A stretch of 44,505 bases of DNA from Welwitschia mirabilis. Its lineage: Eukaryota > Gnetophyta > Gnetopsida > Welwitschiales. The position numbers and the translations under genes are program-made. Every line of letters begins with the position of its first letter. The stretch's first letter is position 1. The DNA is taken from NCBI GenBank assembly GCA_051453625.1, contig JBOZIK010000001.1, positions 68,354,747-68,399,251 of the forward strand. The letters run 5' to 3'. The notes below the pieces were generated by a model. That model had not been told where the DNA came from. It saw only the letters and a list, made by a program, of their open reading frames with translations, and made no database searches. Shown here one piece after another: positions 1-11,119 of the stretch.

Positions 1-60
1 GTAGACACATAAAGACTTAGATGCCATTCCTCTTTTTATAGTGTAACATAAAATCTATAT

Positions 61-960
61 TGATGACAATGTCAAACCTGTTAGGTAACCCCAAAGAAGA
101 CTAAATCCAACCCTTAAACAAATTGTTAAAGATGAAATCATTAAACTTATGGATGCTAGAATTATTTATTCCATAGCTAATAGTGAGTGGATTTTCCTTT
201 TAATAGTAATGTTAAAGAATGGAGGGAAATGGAGAATGTGCATCGATTTTAGAAAACTAAATGAGGTCATCAAAAAAGATCATTATCCTTTACCCTTTCA
301 TAATTAAGTTCTTAATAAAATCCAAGGTTATACCTGTTATTGTTTTCTTAATAGGTATAGTGGCTATAATCAAATTTGCATAGCAAGTAAAGACCAAGCT
401 AAAACTACCTTTACATCTCCTTTTGGAATCTTTTCTTTCAAATAAATAATCTTTGGACTTTGTAATGCCCCTGAAACCTTTCAATGAGCCATGATGGGAA
501 TCTTTTCTAACATAATAGAAGACTCTATTAAAATTTTTAGGATGGCTTTTCTATCTTTGGGGATACTTTTGAATAAACTATTATGAGATTAGAAAAAGTC
601 CTTGATCGATGTATTGAAAGTGATTTACACTTAAGCTGGGAAAAGAGTTTCTTTCTCATCCAACATGGGATTACTTTAGGTTATCACATTTCAAAAGAAG
701 GGATTAGGATGGACCCCATAAAAGTAGATATCATTAAAAATCTTAACCCTCCAAAAAATATCAAACAAGTTAGATCTTTTCTTGAACATGCTGGTTTTTA
801 TCACTGATTCATCCATGACTATGCTAAAACTCATAAACCTCTTTACTCTTACTTGAAAAAATGTTAAATTCAAGTGGACCAATTCTTGCCAACTTACTTT
901 TAAAAATCTTAAGGAAAAAATCTTTTCTAAATCTATTATTGTGGTTCTTGATTAGAATAA
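61..960 (+). pseudogene. Reverse transcriptase remnant (element A)
   Basis: This is a decayed RT domain that would have copied element RNA into cDNA. Readable blocks are LKQIVKDEIIKL near 112, KWRMCIDFRKLNE near 230, NRYSGYNQI near 350 and LGYHISKEGI near 680. The YxDD-type catalytic site is at 541-546, where the second aspartate codon now reads glycine and the residue before the first aspartate is a stop. Several stops and at least one frameshift break the domain. The best-preserved open stretch is 583-807, covering the RT thumb and connection with RSFLEHAGFYH. The minus-strand sister at 11541-12740 aligns along its length. Confidence 0.88.
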
Positions 961-1330
961 AGATTTTAAACTTATGTGTGATGCAAACAACACTGCTATA
1001 AGGGGGGTTCTTAGTCAAAAATATGAGAAGGGTTTTAAAGTCATATCTTACCTTAGCAAAACTTTGACAAGTATCCAATCCACCTACACTACTAATAAGA
1101 GAGAAATGCTTGCTATCATCTTTTTCTTAGACCATCTTCAATGCTATCTTCTTGATTTCTACATCAATGTTTATATAGACCATGCAGTTATCTGCTATCT
1201 CATGACTAAAAAAGATATGAGTGCAAGACTTATTAGGTGGATCCTTTTAATGCAAGAATTTTATCTTAACATCATTGATAACATTGGGAAACATAATAGC
1301 ATTGTCAATCATCTTTCTTGACTTACTTGC
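961..1330 (+). pseudogene. RNase H remnant (element A)
   Basis: This is the RNase H domain that follows RT in Ty3/gypsy polyproteins and removes the RNA template. The open stretch at 974-1321 keeps recognisable active-site neighbourhoods: MCDAN for the first acidic residue, TTNKREMLAI for the glutamate, and VYIDHAVI for a later aspartate. It ends in the usual NSIVNHLS block (normally N-x-VADALS), followed by a stop. It is the most intact pol piece of this element but is not a separate gene. Confidence 0.85.
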
Positions 1331-1579
1331 TCCCTTGATAAAACTCCCATTAATGATTCTTTTCTAGATGAGTAACTCTTTGCAATTAAATAACTTCATG
1401 CTATCTCTTCTTCTTATCCCGCTCCTTGGTATGCTAACATCATAAATTACCTAGTGATTATAAAAACCCCTCATCATTGGAACTATAATCAATGAAAAAC
1501 CTTTCTCCATAGAATTAGTGAGTATGAGTGGAATGATCCTCATCTTTATAGATGTTGTAAAGATCAAATTATATGTACA

Positions 1580-2520
1580 TGTATGCATAAAAGGGAAAAA
1601 TTAGAAGTTTTAAAACTTTGTCATGATGGAATTTGTGTGGGTTACTTTAGTGGTGAAAAGACTGCTATGAAAATTCTTCACTATAATTTTTATTGACCCA
1701 CTCTTTTTAAGGATTTATTTGAATTTTCTCAAAAGTGTGATGCTTGTCAATGTTATGGTACCCTCACTCATTTCATGATATGACCCTTAAACCTATACTT
1801 GAATGTGAACTTTTTGATTATGGTCAAATTTACCACCTTTTAATGAGAAAAATTATATCTTAGTAGCTATGGATTATGCTACTAAGTGGGTTAAAACTGC
1901 TTTGACTACTAAAAATGATGCCCAAACCATTTGCAACTTTATTCAAAATTACATTTTTCAAAGATTTGGTTTTCTACAAATTATCATTAGTGATCAAGGA
2001 ACACACTTCTTTAATCACCTCTTTTGAAAACTTCTTCTATTCATTGGTGTTAAACATAGAATTGCTTTGCCTATTATCCTTAAATAAATGGTCAAGATGA
2101 AAATACAAATACAGAGATCAAGAAAAGCTTCAAAAACTAGTCTCTGTTAATGAGAAAACTTGGTCCTTTAAACTTAATAATGTTCTTTGGGCTTACCGTA
2201 CTACTTGGCGTAACTCTTTAGGCTTCTCACCCTATGAACTTATGTATAACAAAGTGTGTGTTTTAGTAGTTGATGTTTGTTATAATTCTTATCGTTTCAC
2301 CCATCAAATAAACCTTATTAACTTGAATGAAAATATTAAGATTTGTTTATCCCAACTTAATCATTTGGATGAAAAATGGACTCATGCCTTACATCGTTAA
2401 CTCATTCATAAGACTTAAGCCAAGTTTAAACATGACAAGGTTATTCATAAACAGTTTGAACCTAGCCAACTTGTCTTATTGTATAACACCTGAGTCCACC
2501 TTCTACAAAACAAGTTAACT
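1580..2520 (+). pseudogene. Integrase remnant (element A)
   Basis: This is a decayed integrase, which would insert the cDNA into the genome. The HHCC zinc-binding region is visible near 1618-1760 (LCHDG, then CDAC), with the second histidine changed to tyrosine. The core shows AMDYATKWVKT near 1867 (first catalytic Asp), ISDQGTHF near 1990 (second Asp), and NGQDENTNTEIK near 2090, which retains a glutamate at the expected place. The Athila-type C-terminal block WAYRTTWRNSLGFSPYEL follows near 2190, then LDEKWTHALHR near 2365. Several stops and frame changes are present. Confidence 0.85.
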
Positions 2521-3035
2521 TCTAAATGGTTATTTTTCATCTTATCAAAAAGTACACTCAAATGACTCAGTTGGAATCTCTGATTTAAACACTGGAGAAA
2601 TCCAAAAAGTTAATGGACAAAGGTTAAAATTTATGAGTTATCTCTTAATGAAACCTTAAATATAATAAAAGCACTTATTTTGGAAGCCCCTCTTCAAGAG
2701 GAGTACCTTTCTTTTGCCATTATCTAAATTCTTTCTTAACTCATTCCTTTGGTTGACACCATGTTATTACTTGAACATGACATATGTATCTACTTATAAA
2801 GTTTCCATGATGAGTAATATTTTATTAGGTATCTTTAATGATAAAATCAGATTAATCCAATTTTCAGACATTCGTATGTCTATAAACTTCATTTAAAAGA
2901 AAGATGTCTTAATTCTTTTATTGTCTTTCAATAATGTGAGTAATTAGTTGTTTTTTGCAGTATCTTATTATGTTACTTATTTTGTTTTTTCACTTTTATC
3001 CTTATAAGTACTTAATCATGTGGAATGATATTTTC

Positions 3036-3077
3036 AAAAAAAAGAAAAGAAAATAAAAGAAAAGAAAAGAAAAAGAA
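3036..3077 (+). repeat. GAAAA-type purine tract
   Basis: This is an A/G-only run of about 40 bases with GAAA and GAAAA units. A matching pyrimidine run (on the plus strand) sits at 9391-9431 in the inverted sister element, so the tract was part of the family's 3' untranslated region before the copies diverged. Confidence 0.8.
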
Positions 3078-3315
3078 CTACCATGCTCTTTCATGTTATA
3101 TCTTTACAAAACATGGTAATTATGATGTCCTACTGTAAACACACAAGGGTAAATATTTTCGAGAGGGCCCTTTAACAGTGTAATATAATAGCTATGAGAA
3201 CTCCACTGGGGGGTCATTTGGCCATGCTATATGGGTCCTTACTCCTCTGATAGTGATTGCACTCCCCTCATCATGGAAAAATAAATTGCTTTTCTTTATT
3301 TATTTTTAGTACTTC

Positions 3316-3574
3316 NNNNNNNNNNNNNNNNNNNNNNNNNNNNNNNNNNNNNNNNNNNNNNNNNNNNNNNNNNNNNNNNNNNNNNNNNNNNNNNNNNNNN
3401 NNNNNNNNNNNNNNNNNNNNNNNNNNNNNNNNNNNNNNNNNNNNNNNNNNNNNNNNNNNNNNNNNNNNNNNNNNNNNNNNNNNNNNNNNNNNNNNNNNNN
3501 NNNNNNNNNNNNNNNNNNNNNNNNNNNNNNNNNNNNNNNNNNNNNNNNNNNNNNNNNNNNNNNNNNNNNNNNNN
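3316..3574. other. Assembly gap (259 N)
   Basis: Run of N inside the 3' untranslated region of element A. No flanking duplication is evident here. Confidence 0.99.
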
Positions 3575-4297
3575 TTTTCTTTCATTTTTTTTGTTGGATT
3601 TTTAAAGTCATTCTTTTTTAGCATCATATCATGGACCTAATCATTTTCTAGTTTTTATTATGTTTTCAAGAGGATGATTGTTTCTTTTTGATAGGTTTTT
3701 TTTGATTAGATGAATTTCCATTTTTCATGCATTTGAGCATATTTGAGGCATCTTTGAGTAGTATTTTTTCTCATTAGTGCATTTTCTTCTACTATCTCCT
3801 TTCCCTTCTTCATCATGCATTCATTTTTTAGGATGATTCTTTGTTTTACAGGTTACTATCTTCTTTTTGTTGCTTTTCCACATTCTCTATTTTTTTGACA
3901 TTGTTCTAGCTTTGCGTGCCTCTCCACATAACTATTTTGCTGTCTGTCATCCACCTATGTCATTCACATAATAGAGGGAATGACACTCTCTTTTTCTTAA
4001 TGGTGTAATCTGGGATGTCTTGCTTCTCTTATGGGGAGGAGGGGGTAGAACACCTTTGTAGGCATTAATTTATTTTTATTAGTATAAAATTTTCAATTCT
4101 AAGCCTTCATAATCTAATTTTATATTAGGTTGTTTGGAGATGTTTTTCATGCTAGTCGAATAAATTCTTTATAGCATTCATGCAATTTATCATGTAGGAT
4201 CCAACATCATTTTTACATTTTTTTCTATAGCCATGTTTTTGATCATCTGAATTATGCTATACTTACTTTTGTTCCTTGCCTTTTTAATGATACTAAT

Positions 4298-4862
4298 GAA
4301 TTTCAAGACATCATGTTTTTGAAATGGTACTACTTAAGCTGTCATGATATTCCCTTGTCATTGTTCTATATTATGCATGTACAACTTTATNNNNNNNNNN
4401 NNNNNNNNNNNNNNNNNNNNNNNNNNNNNNNNNNNNNNNNNNNNNNNNNNNNNNNNNNNNNNNNNNNNNNNNNNNNNNNNNNNNNNNNNNNNNNNNNNNN
4501 NNNNNNNNNNNNNNNNNNNNNNNNNNNNNNNNNNNNNNNNNNNNNNNNNNNNNNNNNNNNNNNNNNNNNNNNNNNNNNNNNNNNNNNNNNNNNNNNNNNN
4601 NNNNNNNNNNNNNNNNNNNNNNNNNNNNNNNNNNNNNNNNNNNNNNNNNNNNNNNNNNNNNNNNNNNNNNNNNNNNNNNNNNNNNNNNNNNNNNNNNNNN
4701 NNNNNNNNNNNNNNNNNNNNNNNNNNNNNNNNNNNNNNNNNNNNNNNNNNNNNNNNNNNNNNNNNNNNNGAATTTCAAGACATCATGTTTTTGAAATGGT
4801 ACTACTTAAGCTGTCATGATAGTCCCTTGTCATTGTTCTATATTATGCATGTACAACTTTAT
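4298..4862. other. Assembly gap 4391-4769 flanked by duplicated contig ends
   Basis: The 93 bases before the gap (4298-4390) recur directly after it (4770-4862) with about one difference. This is the signature of two contig ends that overlap but were not merged, so the N run and one copy are probably artificial. Confidence 0.85.
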
Positions 4863-5103
4863 TTTTATGAGCCATCAGATTACCTTTTATAATTCTGATG
4901 TGTGTATGCATTCTTGCATTTTAGTAGTAACATGTTTAAGTAGGGGGCTTAGAAAAAACTTTTTAGCAATTATATTAATTACTTATTGATGATATCATTT
5001 TTCTATAAAATTAATTTACATCTTGTTCAGCACTATTTTGTTTATCTTAGACAAATTGGCTCATAATCTAGTTGATCACTTGCTTTATTAGGGACTTACA
5101 AGG

Positions 5104-5118
5104 TTAAGTAGGGGGCTA
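5104..5118 (+). other. Polypurine tract of element A
   Basis: TTAAGTAGGGGGCTA sits immediately before the LTR start at 5119. A G-rich tract here is where plus-strand DNA synthesis starts. A near-identical site (TTAAGTAGGGGGCTT) lies at 4936-4950, about 170 bases upstream. Confidence 0.8.
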
Positions 5119-5735
5119 TGTTATGATTCCAATTTGTGGGAATTTGATGGTGTATTTTGAGTACTTTTATAATACATTCATATAGGTTTTAATGTAATAC
5201 CACTGACTATGAAGATCTGATAGGATGATCAGTAAAACATGTATTACTTAGCATTTTTGGTAGTTTCTTAGGCTTGTTTTGATACTATAGGATTGGAAAA
5301 AGGACTTTATGATGTAAAATACTAACTTACCTTTGAGAAAAGAGAAAATGATAACCATCATTCCCTCAGTTATCCTCATGAAACTCAAGATGACTAGACT
5401 GCTGATGTGAACAGAGCCTGTGATACCGACAATAGCACATTGAGCACATAGTGATAGGGCATTGTTTGTTGAATCGTCCAGATGATGGACAAGATGAAAA
5501 CATTAGTAACATGCGTGGACAATCCATGGATAAGATGGTATTACATGGGCATGCAATCCAAGTAGTTTTAGGTGGTGCTATCCACTCTATCGTGTGGATG
5601 ACAGTCAGGATGATAACTATTTTCACATGTCCATAATAAATTATCATTGTAAATAAAGTCAAATAACCCATGTGGGTCATTAGGATTTCTATTTCCTGCC
5701 TTTAGGGTTTTTCTTCCAAATATTTAAGTGAAAAA

Positions 5736-5746
5736 CTATAAATACC
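5736..5746 (+). promoter_or_regulatory. TATA box in LTR copy A
   Basis: ACTATAAATACCC is followed by a C/T-rich stretch, as at plant core promoters. The same box is intact in the minus-strand LTR at 16566-16575 and decayed to CTATAGATAAC in copy B near 41308. The position within three LTR copies supports it as the U3/R promoter. Confidence 0.65.
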
Positions 5747-5850
5747 CTTCTCCTCCTTCATTTTCACTCTATCTTTTCTACCCAATAATTGTGATGGAGG
5801 ATTAAAGGGTAAGAGGTCCATCCTGTGCTGTAGAAAGGAATCTCCTTGGT

Positions 5851-6543
5851 GTCAGGCTATGTCTCTCTCATTAAGGTGCTATTGTTCTGATTGTAAGTGG
5901 ATGTTNNNNNNNNNNNNNNNNNNNNNNNNNNNNNNNNNNNNNNNNNNNNNNNNNNNNNNNNNNNNNNNNNNNNNNNNNNNNNNNNNNNNNNNNNNNNNNN
6001 NNNNNGTCAGGCTATGTCTCTCTCATTAAGGTGCTATTGTTCTGATTATAAGTGGATGTTGTTTTGATTTTTCTTTGGATTAATATGATTTCCTCTTTTA
6101 TTTCAATATTGTAAATGTCCCTTATGGTTTAAGTTGGTCATAGTTAGATGATAACTTATGATTTATTTAGATCATAAGAATAACCTTTGCTAAGATTGAC
6201 CTTAACTAGTAGTAGTAGATTTGCATTGTATTTCATTTCATTNNNNNNNNNNNNNNNNNNNNNNNNNNNNNNNNNNNNNNNNNNNNNNNNNNNNNNNNNN
6301 NNNNNNNNNNNNNNNNNNNNNNNNNNNNNNNNNNNNNNNNNNCTGATTGTAAGTGGATGTTGTTTTGATTTTTCTTTGGATTAATATGATTTCTTCTTTT
6401 ATTTCAATATTGTAAATGTCCCTTATGGTTTAAGTTGGTCATAGTTAGATGATAACTTGTGATTTATTTAGATCATAAGAACAACCTTTGCTAAGATTGA
6501 CCTTGACTAGTAGTAGTAGATTTGCATTGTATTTCATTTCATT
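5851..6543. other. Two gaps (5906-6005, 6243-6342) with duplicated flanks
   Basis: Bases 5851-5905 recur at 6006-6060 and bases 6042-6242 recur at 6343-6543, each across a run of exactly 100 N. Exactly 100 N is a common placeholder for a gap of unknown size. The duplications are best read as unmerged contig overlaps. Confidence 0.88.
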
Positions 6544-6736
6544 TCATATTACATATTCTTACTTGGATAGATATCATAGTTTATGTTGGTTAATAAATAT
6601 TAGATGCTCTTCTTAATTGACATAAGTTATCGAGAAGGCAGTCTCTATGATAAAAAGACTAGGATCTAAGTAGGATCTATTTACATTTCCATTTTCATTC
6701 CATTTACTTGCATGTCATTTCCACTTAGCATTGCAT

Positions 6737-6769
6737 NNNNNNNNNNNNNNNNNNNNNNNNNNNNNNNNN
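6737..6769. other. Assembly gap (33 N)
   Basis: Short N run inside LTR copy A. LTR copy B is continuous through the corresponding stretch. Confidence 0.99.
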
Positions 6770-7015
6770 TAAGACCAAAAGATTAAAAATACTTTGGCAA
6801 ATAAATTCTCTAACTTTAAGGATAGTGCCTTCATTAGATTATGATATTTGGATGAACTCCCATCTATACTAGAGTGTGTTTTTTATAATTTAATTGATTT
6901 ACAGGTTTACCTGAAGGATTTCCAGATTGCATAAATTCACATCACAACACTCTTATCCTAATTATTATACCTTTGTAAATTAACTTGGGGTTGCAACAAA
7001 TCACTTTGAGATTTT

Positions 7016-7033
7016 CGGCACCATTACTAGGGA
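7016..7033 (+). other. Primer-binding site, tRNA-Asp type (degenerate)
   Basis: CGGCACCATTACTAGGGA matches 12 of 18 positions of the Athila site complementary to the tRNA-Asp 3' end (TGGCGCCGTTGCCGGGGA). All six differences are transitions. It lies about 65 bases after the LTR end, farther than the usual few bases, which suggests a small insertion between the two. Confidence 0.75.
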
Positions 7034-8213
7034 GGTGCCAGTCTTCTTAGAAAAGCTTCATTAAAATTTCTCTAAGTGAATTTGTTTTGGTTTTAGATAA
7101 ATTTCTTGTTTACTATGCATGCATTTCAATTTTTATTTTTATTCTATTTTAATAATTTAGATTCAAAAGAAGATTTTTTTCTTTATCTTTTTACGTTAAA
7201 GAAATGAGAATTCAAAGAGTCATGATTTATTTAAGAGAACATGGAGAGGGAATTATTTAATCAAGAAGAGCATGATAAAATCATAAATTAAAAAACCTCT
7301 TTAGCTTTGCCTGTTTTAAAAAACTTATAGTACTATTATTTCTTAATCGATACAAAATTATTGTTTATGTCATCCTTATCTTCCATAAATTTAATTAATG
7401 CAATGAACCTAAAGCAATAAGGATAATAACCATTACACCTTCTATAACCTATTCTTAAATCACTTCCACATCACAAATGGTTAAAAAAAAATGTGTTATT
7501 CCTGATTCTTTAAATACAATGACTAATTAATCCTCTCAAACTCTTAGAGAGGCATTACAAGGGGAAAAAAATGAATTTCATGATCTTCTAGATTTTCCAC
7601 AAGGAGATGAAATTGAGGTAAAGAATTTAAGTTACTTCCTAAATATTAGTAAAATGATTTAGATGATCCTCTTTAATTTTTAATTGATTTGGATTCATTT
7701 CTTAATACTCTAGAAAAATCCATTATAGATCATTTCTATATTATGGTTTGTAGAATGGTACTAGTTGAAAACACCGAAATTGATTTTATCAACTTGTCAA
7801 TTANNNNNNNNNNCAATTATCCCATTAATTCATATGGCCAAATGGAAAGAACCTTTTCTAATAGATATTTAACTCACTTAAAAGTACAAAACATTGAAAA
7901 GAAAATTAGAGAATCTTATTAAGTAAAGGATGAATATTATATAATTTTGTTTTTTAATGTTATGAGATATCTTATAAATAACCTTCAAAACTAGAATCTA
8001 GTAGGATACTTTGTAAAAGAGCTATGACAAAATATAAGACAAATAGTTAACTTTGCATATGGAAGGAACATAATGGAAGTACTAATTGATGATTGCTAAT
8101 CTAAACTAGAGTCTCTACTATAATAAAATAAGTAGTGATAGTTAAAAAAAGAGAAAGCACCAACCTTAGATAAATAGCTAATATAATGTAAAAGAATAGA
8201 TATAGAGGAAGAT
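7034..8213 (+). pseudogene. Leader and possible gag remnant after LTR A
   Basis: The bases after the primer site (GGAGGTGCCA) resemble the leader scrap at 40569. At 7540-7660 the plus strand reads TLREALQG, DFPQGDEIEVKNLS and a stop soon after. This is similar in layout to the gag N-termini of the sister elements (NPFDLPSEDNIELRNLS near 42990). An open stretch at 7689-7922, crossing a 10-base gap at 7804-7813, is not recognised. The stretch ends where the minus-strand element begins. Gag identity here is tentative. Confidence 0.4.
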
Positions 8214-8790
8214 TTTTGTGTTGCATATTATGCAACATTATGTTCTAAGTTAAATCTTAATCACAAATATATGGAAAAACATAACACACTAATATAGGTG
8301 GGAGTAAATCTAAATGTCATAATTCTATTAAAATCATAGACGAGAAGAAAGAGAATTGATTTAAAATAAAATACTTACATACTTTTTAAGTAGAACAAAA
8401 TAATAATTCAAAGTAAACAATGAAAATAAACATACTATACAAATGAGATGCAAGACTAATATAAATGTAACATCTATTTGATTACCAAATTAACTTATCA
8501 TAGAGATCAACTATATATCACCTAGATTAATCAAGGAAAGCCATTAACAGACTGAGTCCAACCTAAGATATTTTATACATTAAATAAAATATGAAAACAA
8601 TGCAAAGTTAATCTAATAAATGAAATGCAATGCACCTAAACTAACACTTTAAATCTTAATGAAGTTTGCTGTTATGATCTATATCATAAATGAAGTTGTC
8701 ATACAATTATAGAAAATATAAATCATAAGAGAGATGCACATAACAAAAGATATAAAGACAAAAAAAGAGTTTTAATTATATTTGAACTTG
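8214..8790 (-). repeat. Truncated 3' LTR of element D
   Basis: In reverse complement this matches the 3' part of LTR A (about 6060-6949), including the TTATGATTTA and AGATCATAA blocks and the terminal TTGCATAA segment. The 5' half of the LTR, the TATA box and the polypurine tract are absent. Homology to the element's 3' untranslated region resumes above about 8900. A deletion inside the element therefore joins its 3' untranslated region to mid-LTR. Confidence 0.7.
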
Positions 8791-9899
8791 ATGAAACAGG
8801 AAAAGAAAAACAAAATGAAAATGGATAATTAAGAACATAGAAAAGATTGTTTAATTATCCTAAATTCTAACATAACAAATTTCGTTGGTAATAATTATAA
8901 AATCACCTGATAAAAAAATGCATGATAGTATGTAAACATTCATAAAGTACCATGAAAGTAGGTAATGATTATGATGATATCAAGTATGTTTAATGTTATC
9001 GAACAATGAATGATAAGATAAAAAGCTAAAGAAACATGAACTTACTAGCTCATATATCAAAACAACACTACAATATAGAAAAGTAAAATGATCATGTGGA
9101 AGTACTATATGCAAAAAGGAGTCTAGAAAACAAGAAATGCCTTTAATAATACCAGGGACATTACTAACCTTATAGCCTCTAAGTAAAATTTTATTCTGCC
9201 ATGATCAGAGGAGTGCAACCACTATTAGAGGAGTAAGAACCTATACAGCATGGCCAACTAACCCCCTAGTGGAGTTCCTATAGCTACTATATTACATTGT
9301 CAAGGCCTCTTTTGAGAAAATTTTCCCCAGTAAGCTTGTGGTAGGACATCATAGTGGTCATGTTTTAGATATAAAAGAGTGTGATCTTTATTTATTTTCT
9401 TTTCTCTTCTTTTTTCTTTTTTTCTTTTTTTAATGCACATGACCTAGTACTCATAAGAATAAAAGTGAAGTAATGAGATTAGAAACAAGTAAGAACAGGC
9501 AAAAATAACTAATTACCCATATCATTAAAAGATAATAAAAGAACTAAGGCATCTTCCCTTTGAATGCAGTTCATAGACATACGAATGTCTTAAGATTGGG
9601 TGAAACTAATCTTATCATCTTAAAATATCTAAGTAAATGATTATAATCATGATAACTTCATAAAGTAATACATAAATCAAATTAAAGATATTCAAGTTAC
9701 AACATGATGTCTACCTAAGCAATGAGTTAAGAAGAAAATTAGATAATGACAAGAGGAAAGTCCTTCTCATTGAAAGGGGCTTCTAAAACAAGTGCTTCTA
9801 ACATGTTCAAGGTTTCATTAATAGATGACTGATAAATTTTGAACCTTTGTTCATTGACTTTTTGAATTTCCATAGTGTTTGGATCAAAGGTTTTAATTG
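8791..9899 (-). other. 3' untranslated region of element D
   Basis: There is no supportable gene. Bases from about 9180 to 9600 are the reverse complement of 2900-3290 in element A, including the block with CTCCACTAGGGGG and the purine tract. Below 9180 the similarity fades but order is kept for a while. Confidence 0.7.
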
Positions 9900-11110
9900 A
9901 TCCATTAGAATGTACTTTTTCTATAAGATAAGAATCTAATCATTTAGAGGTTAACTTGTTGTATAAAATATGCACTCAAGGTTACTNNNNNNNNNNNNNN
10001 NNNNNNNNNNNNNNNNNNNNNNNNNNNNNNNNNNNNNNNNNNNNNNNNNNNNNNNNNNNNNNNNNNNNNNNNNNNNNNNNNNNNNNNNNNNNNNNNNNNN
10101 NNNNNNNNNNNNNNNNNNNNNNNNNNNNNNNNNNNNNNNNNNNNNNAAGTCTATAAGGTTAAGTTGATGGATGGATCAATAGGAGTTATAGAAAACATTA
10201 ACTCGTAAGAAACAAACGTTTCTATCTAGAAGTTCATATGGTGAGAAATCTAGAGAGTTGTACCTAGTAGTACGATAAGTCCAAAGAATATCATTAAGTT
10301 TAAGAGACCAAGTTTTCTTATTAATAGAGACTAATTTTTGAAGCATCTTTTTAATTTCTCTATTTGCATTTCTGGCTTGGCCATTAGTTTAAGAATGATA
10401 AGCACATGTAATTCAATGTTCAATGCCAATGGATAAAAGAATTTTTTGAAAAATGTGATGAATGAAATAAGTTCTCTAATCACTAATAATAACTATAAAA
10501 AAATCAAAACATTAAAAGATATGAGTTCACATAAAATTGCAAATGGTTCGAGCATCATTTTTAATAATAGGAATAGCTTTGATCCACTTAATAACATAAT
10601 CAACATCCCCTAAGATGTACTTTTTGTCATGCGAATGTGGTTTGATAGGGCATATAAAGTTAATCCCTCAATAATCAAAAGGTTCACATTTAAGCATAAG
10701 TTTAAGGGACATATTTTGAAAATGAGTTAGGATACCCTAACATTGACACACATCAGAACTTCTAACAAAGTTAAATAAGTATTTGAAAAGGGTTAGCTAA
10801 TTAAAACCATGCTAGAGAGTTTTTCTTTTCATATTTTGGCTACTAAAGTATCCACCACATACCTCACCATGGCAAAGTTTAAGGGTTTCTAATGTTTATT
10901 ATTCAAGCAAACATTTACACATGATTTGATCCTTTCATCTTCTATAAAGATGGGTTTCATTCTGCTCATAATCACCAATCCTATAGAAAAAAGAATTAAG
11001 TTAGTTATAGTTTTCATGTTGATGTGTTTTCATAGTAATAAGTAGTTTACGATATTAGCATAATAAGGAGCAGGATGAGTAGAATAAATGACATAAAGTT
11101 GTTCTATAGC
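9900..11110 (-). pseudogene. Integrase remnant (element D)
   Basis: Minus-strand integrase. The zinc-binding region near 10890-10740 reads LCHGEVCGGYF then DVCQC. The core has INFICPIKPH and DVDYVIKWIKA near 10660-10570 with the first catalytic Asp present, and IISD near 10470 with the second. The segment at 10390-10170 is open for about 70 codons with NGQARNANREIKKML, WSLKLNDILWTYRTT and FSPYELL. The position of the catalytic Glu now reads arginine. A 160-base gap (9987-10146) removes part of the C-terminus. Several stops are present. Confidence 0.82.
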
Positions 11111-11119
11111 AAATCATTA

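Larger units (their letters stand above)
2521..5118 (+). other. 3' untranslated region of element A
   Basis: This stretch lies between the end of pol and the LTR and has no convincing gene. The first ~770 bases match, in reverse complement, the region near 9180-9950 of the minus-strand sister, which shows it is element sequence. It contains an A/G-rich tract, one copy of a 42-nt motif (3945-3986), two PPT-like sites and two gaps (3316-3574, 4391-4769). Open frames that cross the gaps are meaningless. Confidence 0.7.
1..6949 (+). mobile_element. Athila-like Ty3/gypsy element A, 5'-truncated by the window
   Basis: This is the 3' part of a plus-strand Ty3/gypsy retrotransposon. Remnants run in the order RT, RNase H, integrase, long 3' untranslated region, polypurine tract, LTR. 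Integrase after RT/RNase H identifies Ty3/gypsy. The tRNA-Asp-type primer site in sister copies and the pol wording (FGDTFE after the RT catalytic site, SPYELMY after integrase) point to the plant Athila lineage. The reading frame is broken by many stops and frameshifts, so it is not autonomous. The inverted sister copy at 8214-17053 is closely similar through pol and the 3' region. Gag, protease and the 5' LTR lie outside the window. Confidence 0.85.
5119..6949 (+). repeat. LTR of Athila-like family (copy A)
   Basis: It starts TGTTATGATT right after the polypurine tract and ends CACATCACAACA. Copies of the same LTR are at 40688-42061 (plus) and 15825-17053 (minus). The apparent 1831-base length is inflated by two 100-base gaps and the duplicated contig ends around them (5851-5905 with 6006-6060, and 6042-6242 with 6343-6543). 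Removing these leaves about 1375 bases, which matches the 1374 bases of copy B. It carries a TATA-like box and copies of the 42-nt motif. Confidence 0.85.

Noticed and set aside
3257-4892. Open frames of 118 to 182 codons across N runs
   Set aside because: Almost all of their length is undetermined sequence.
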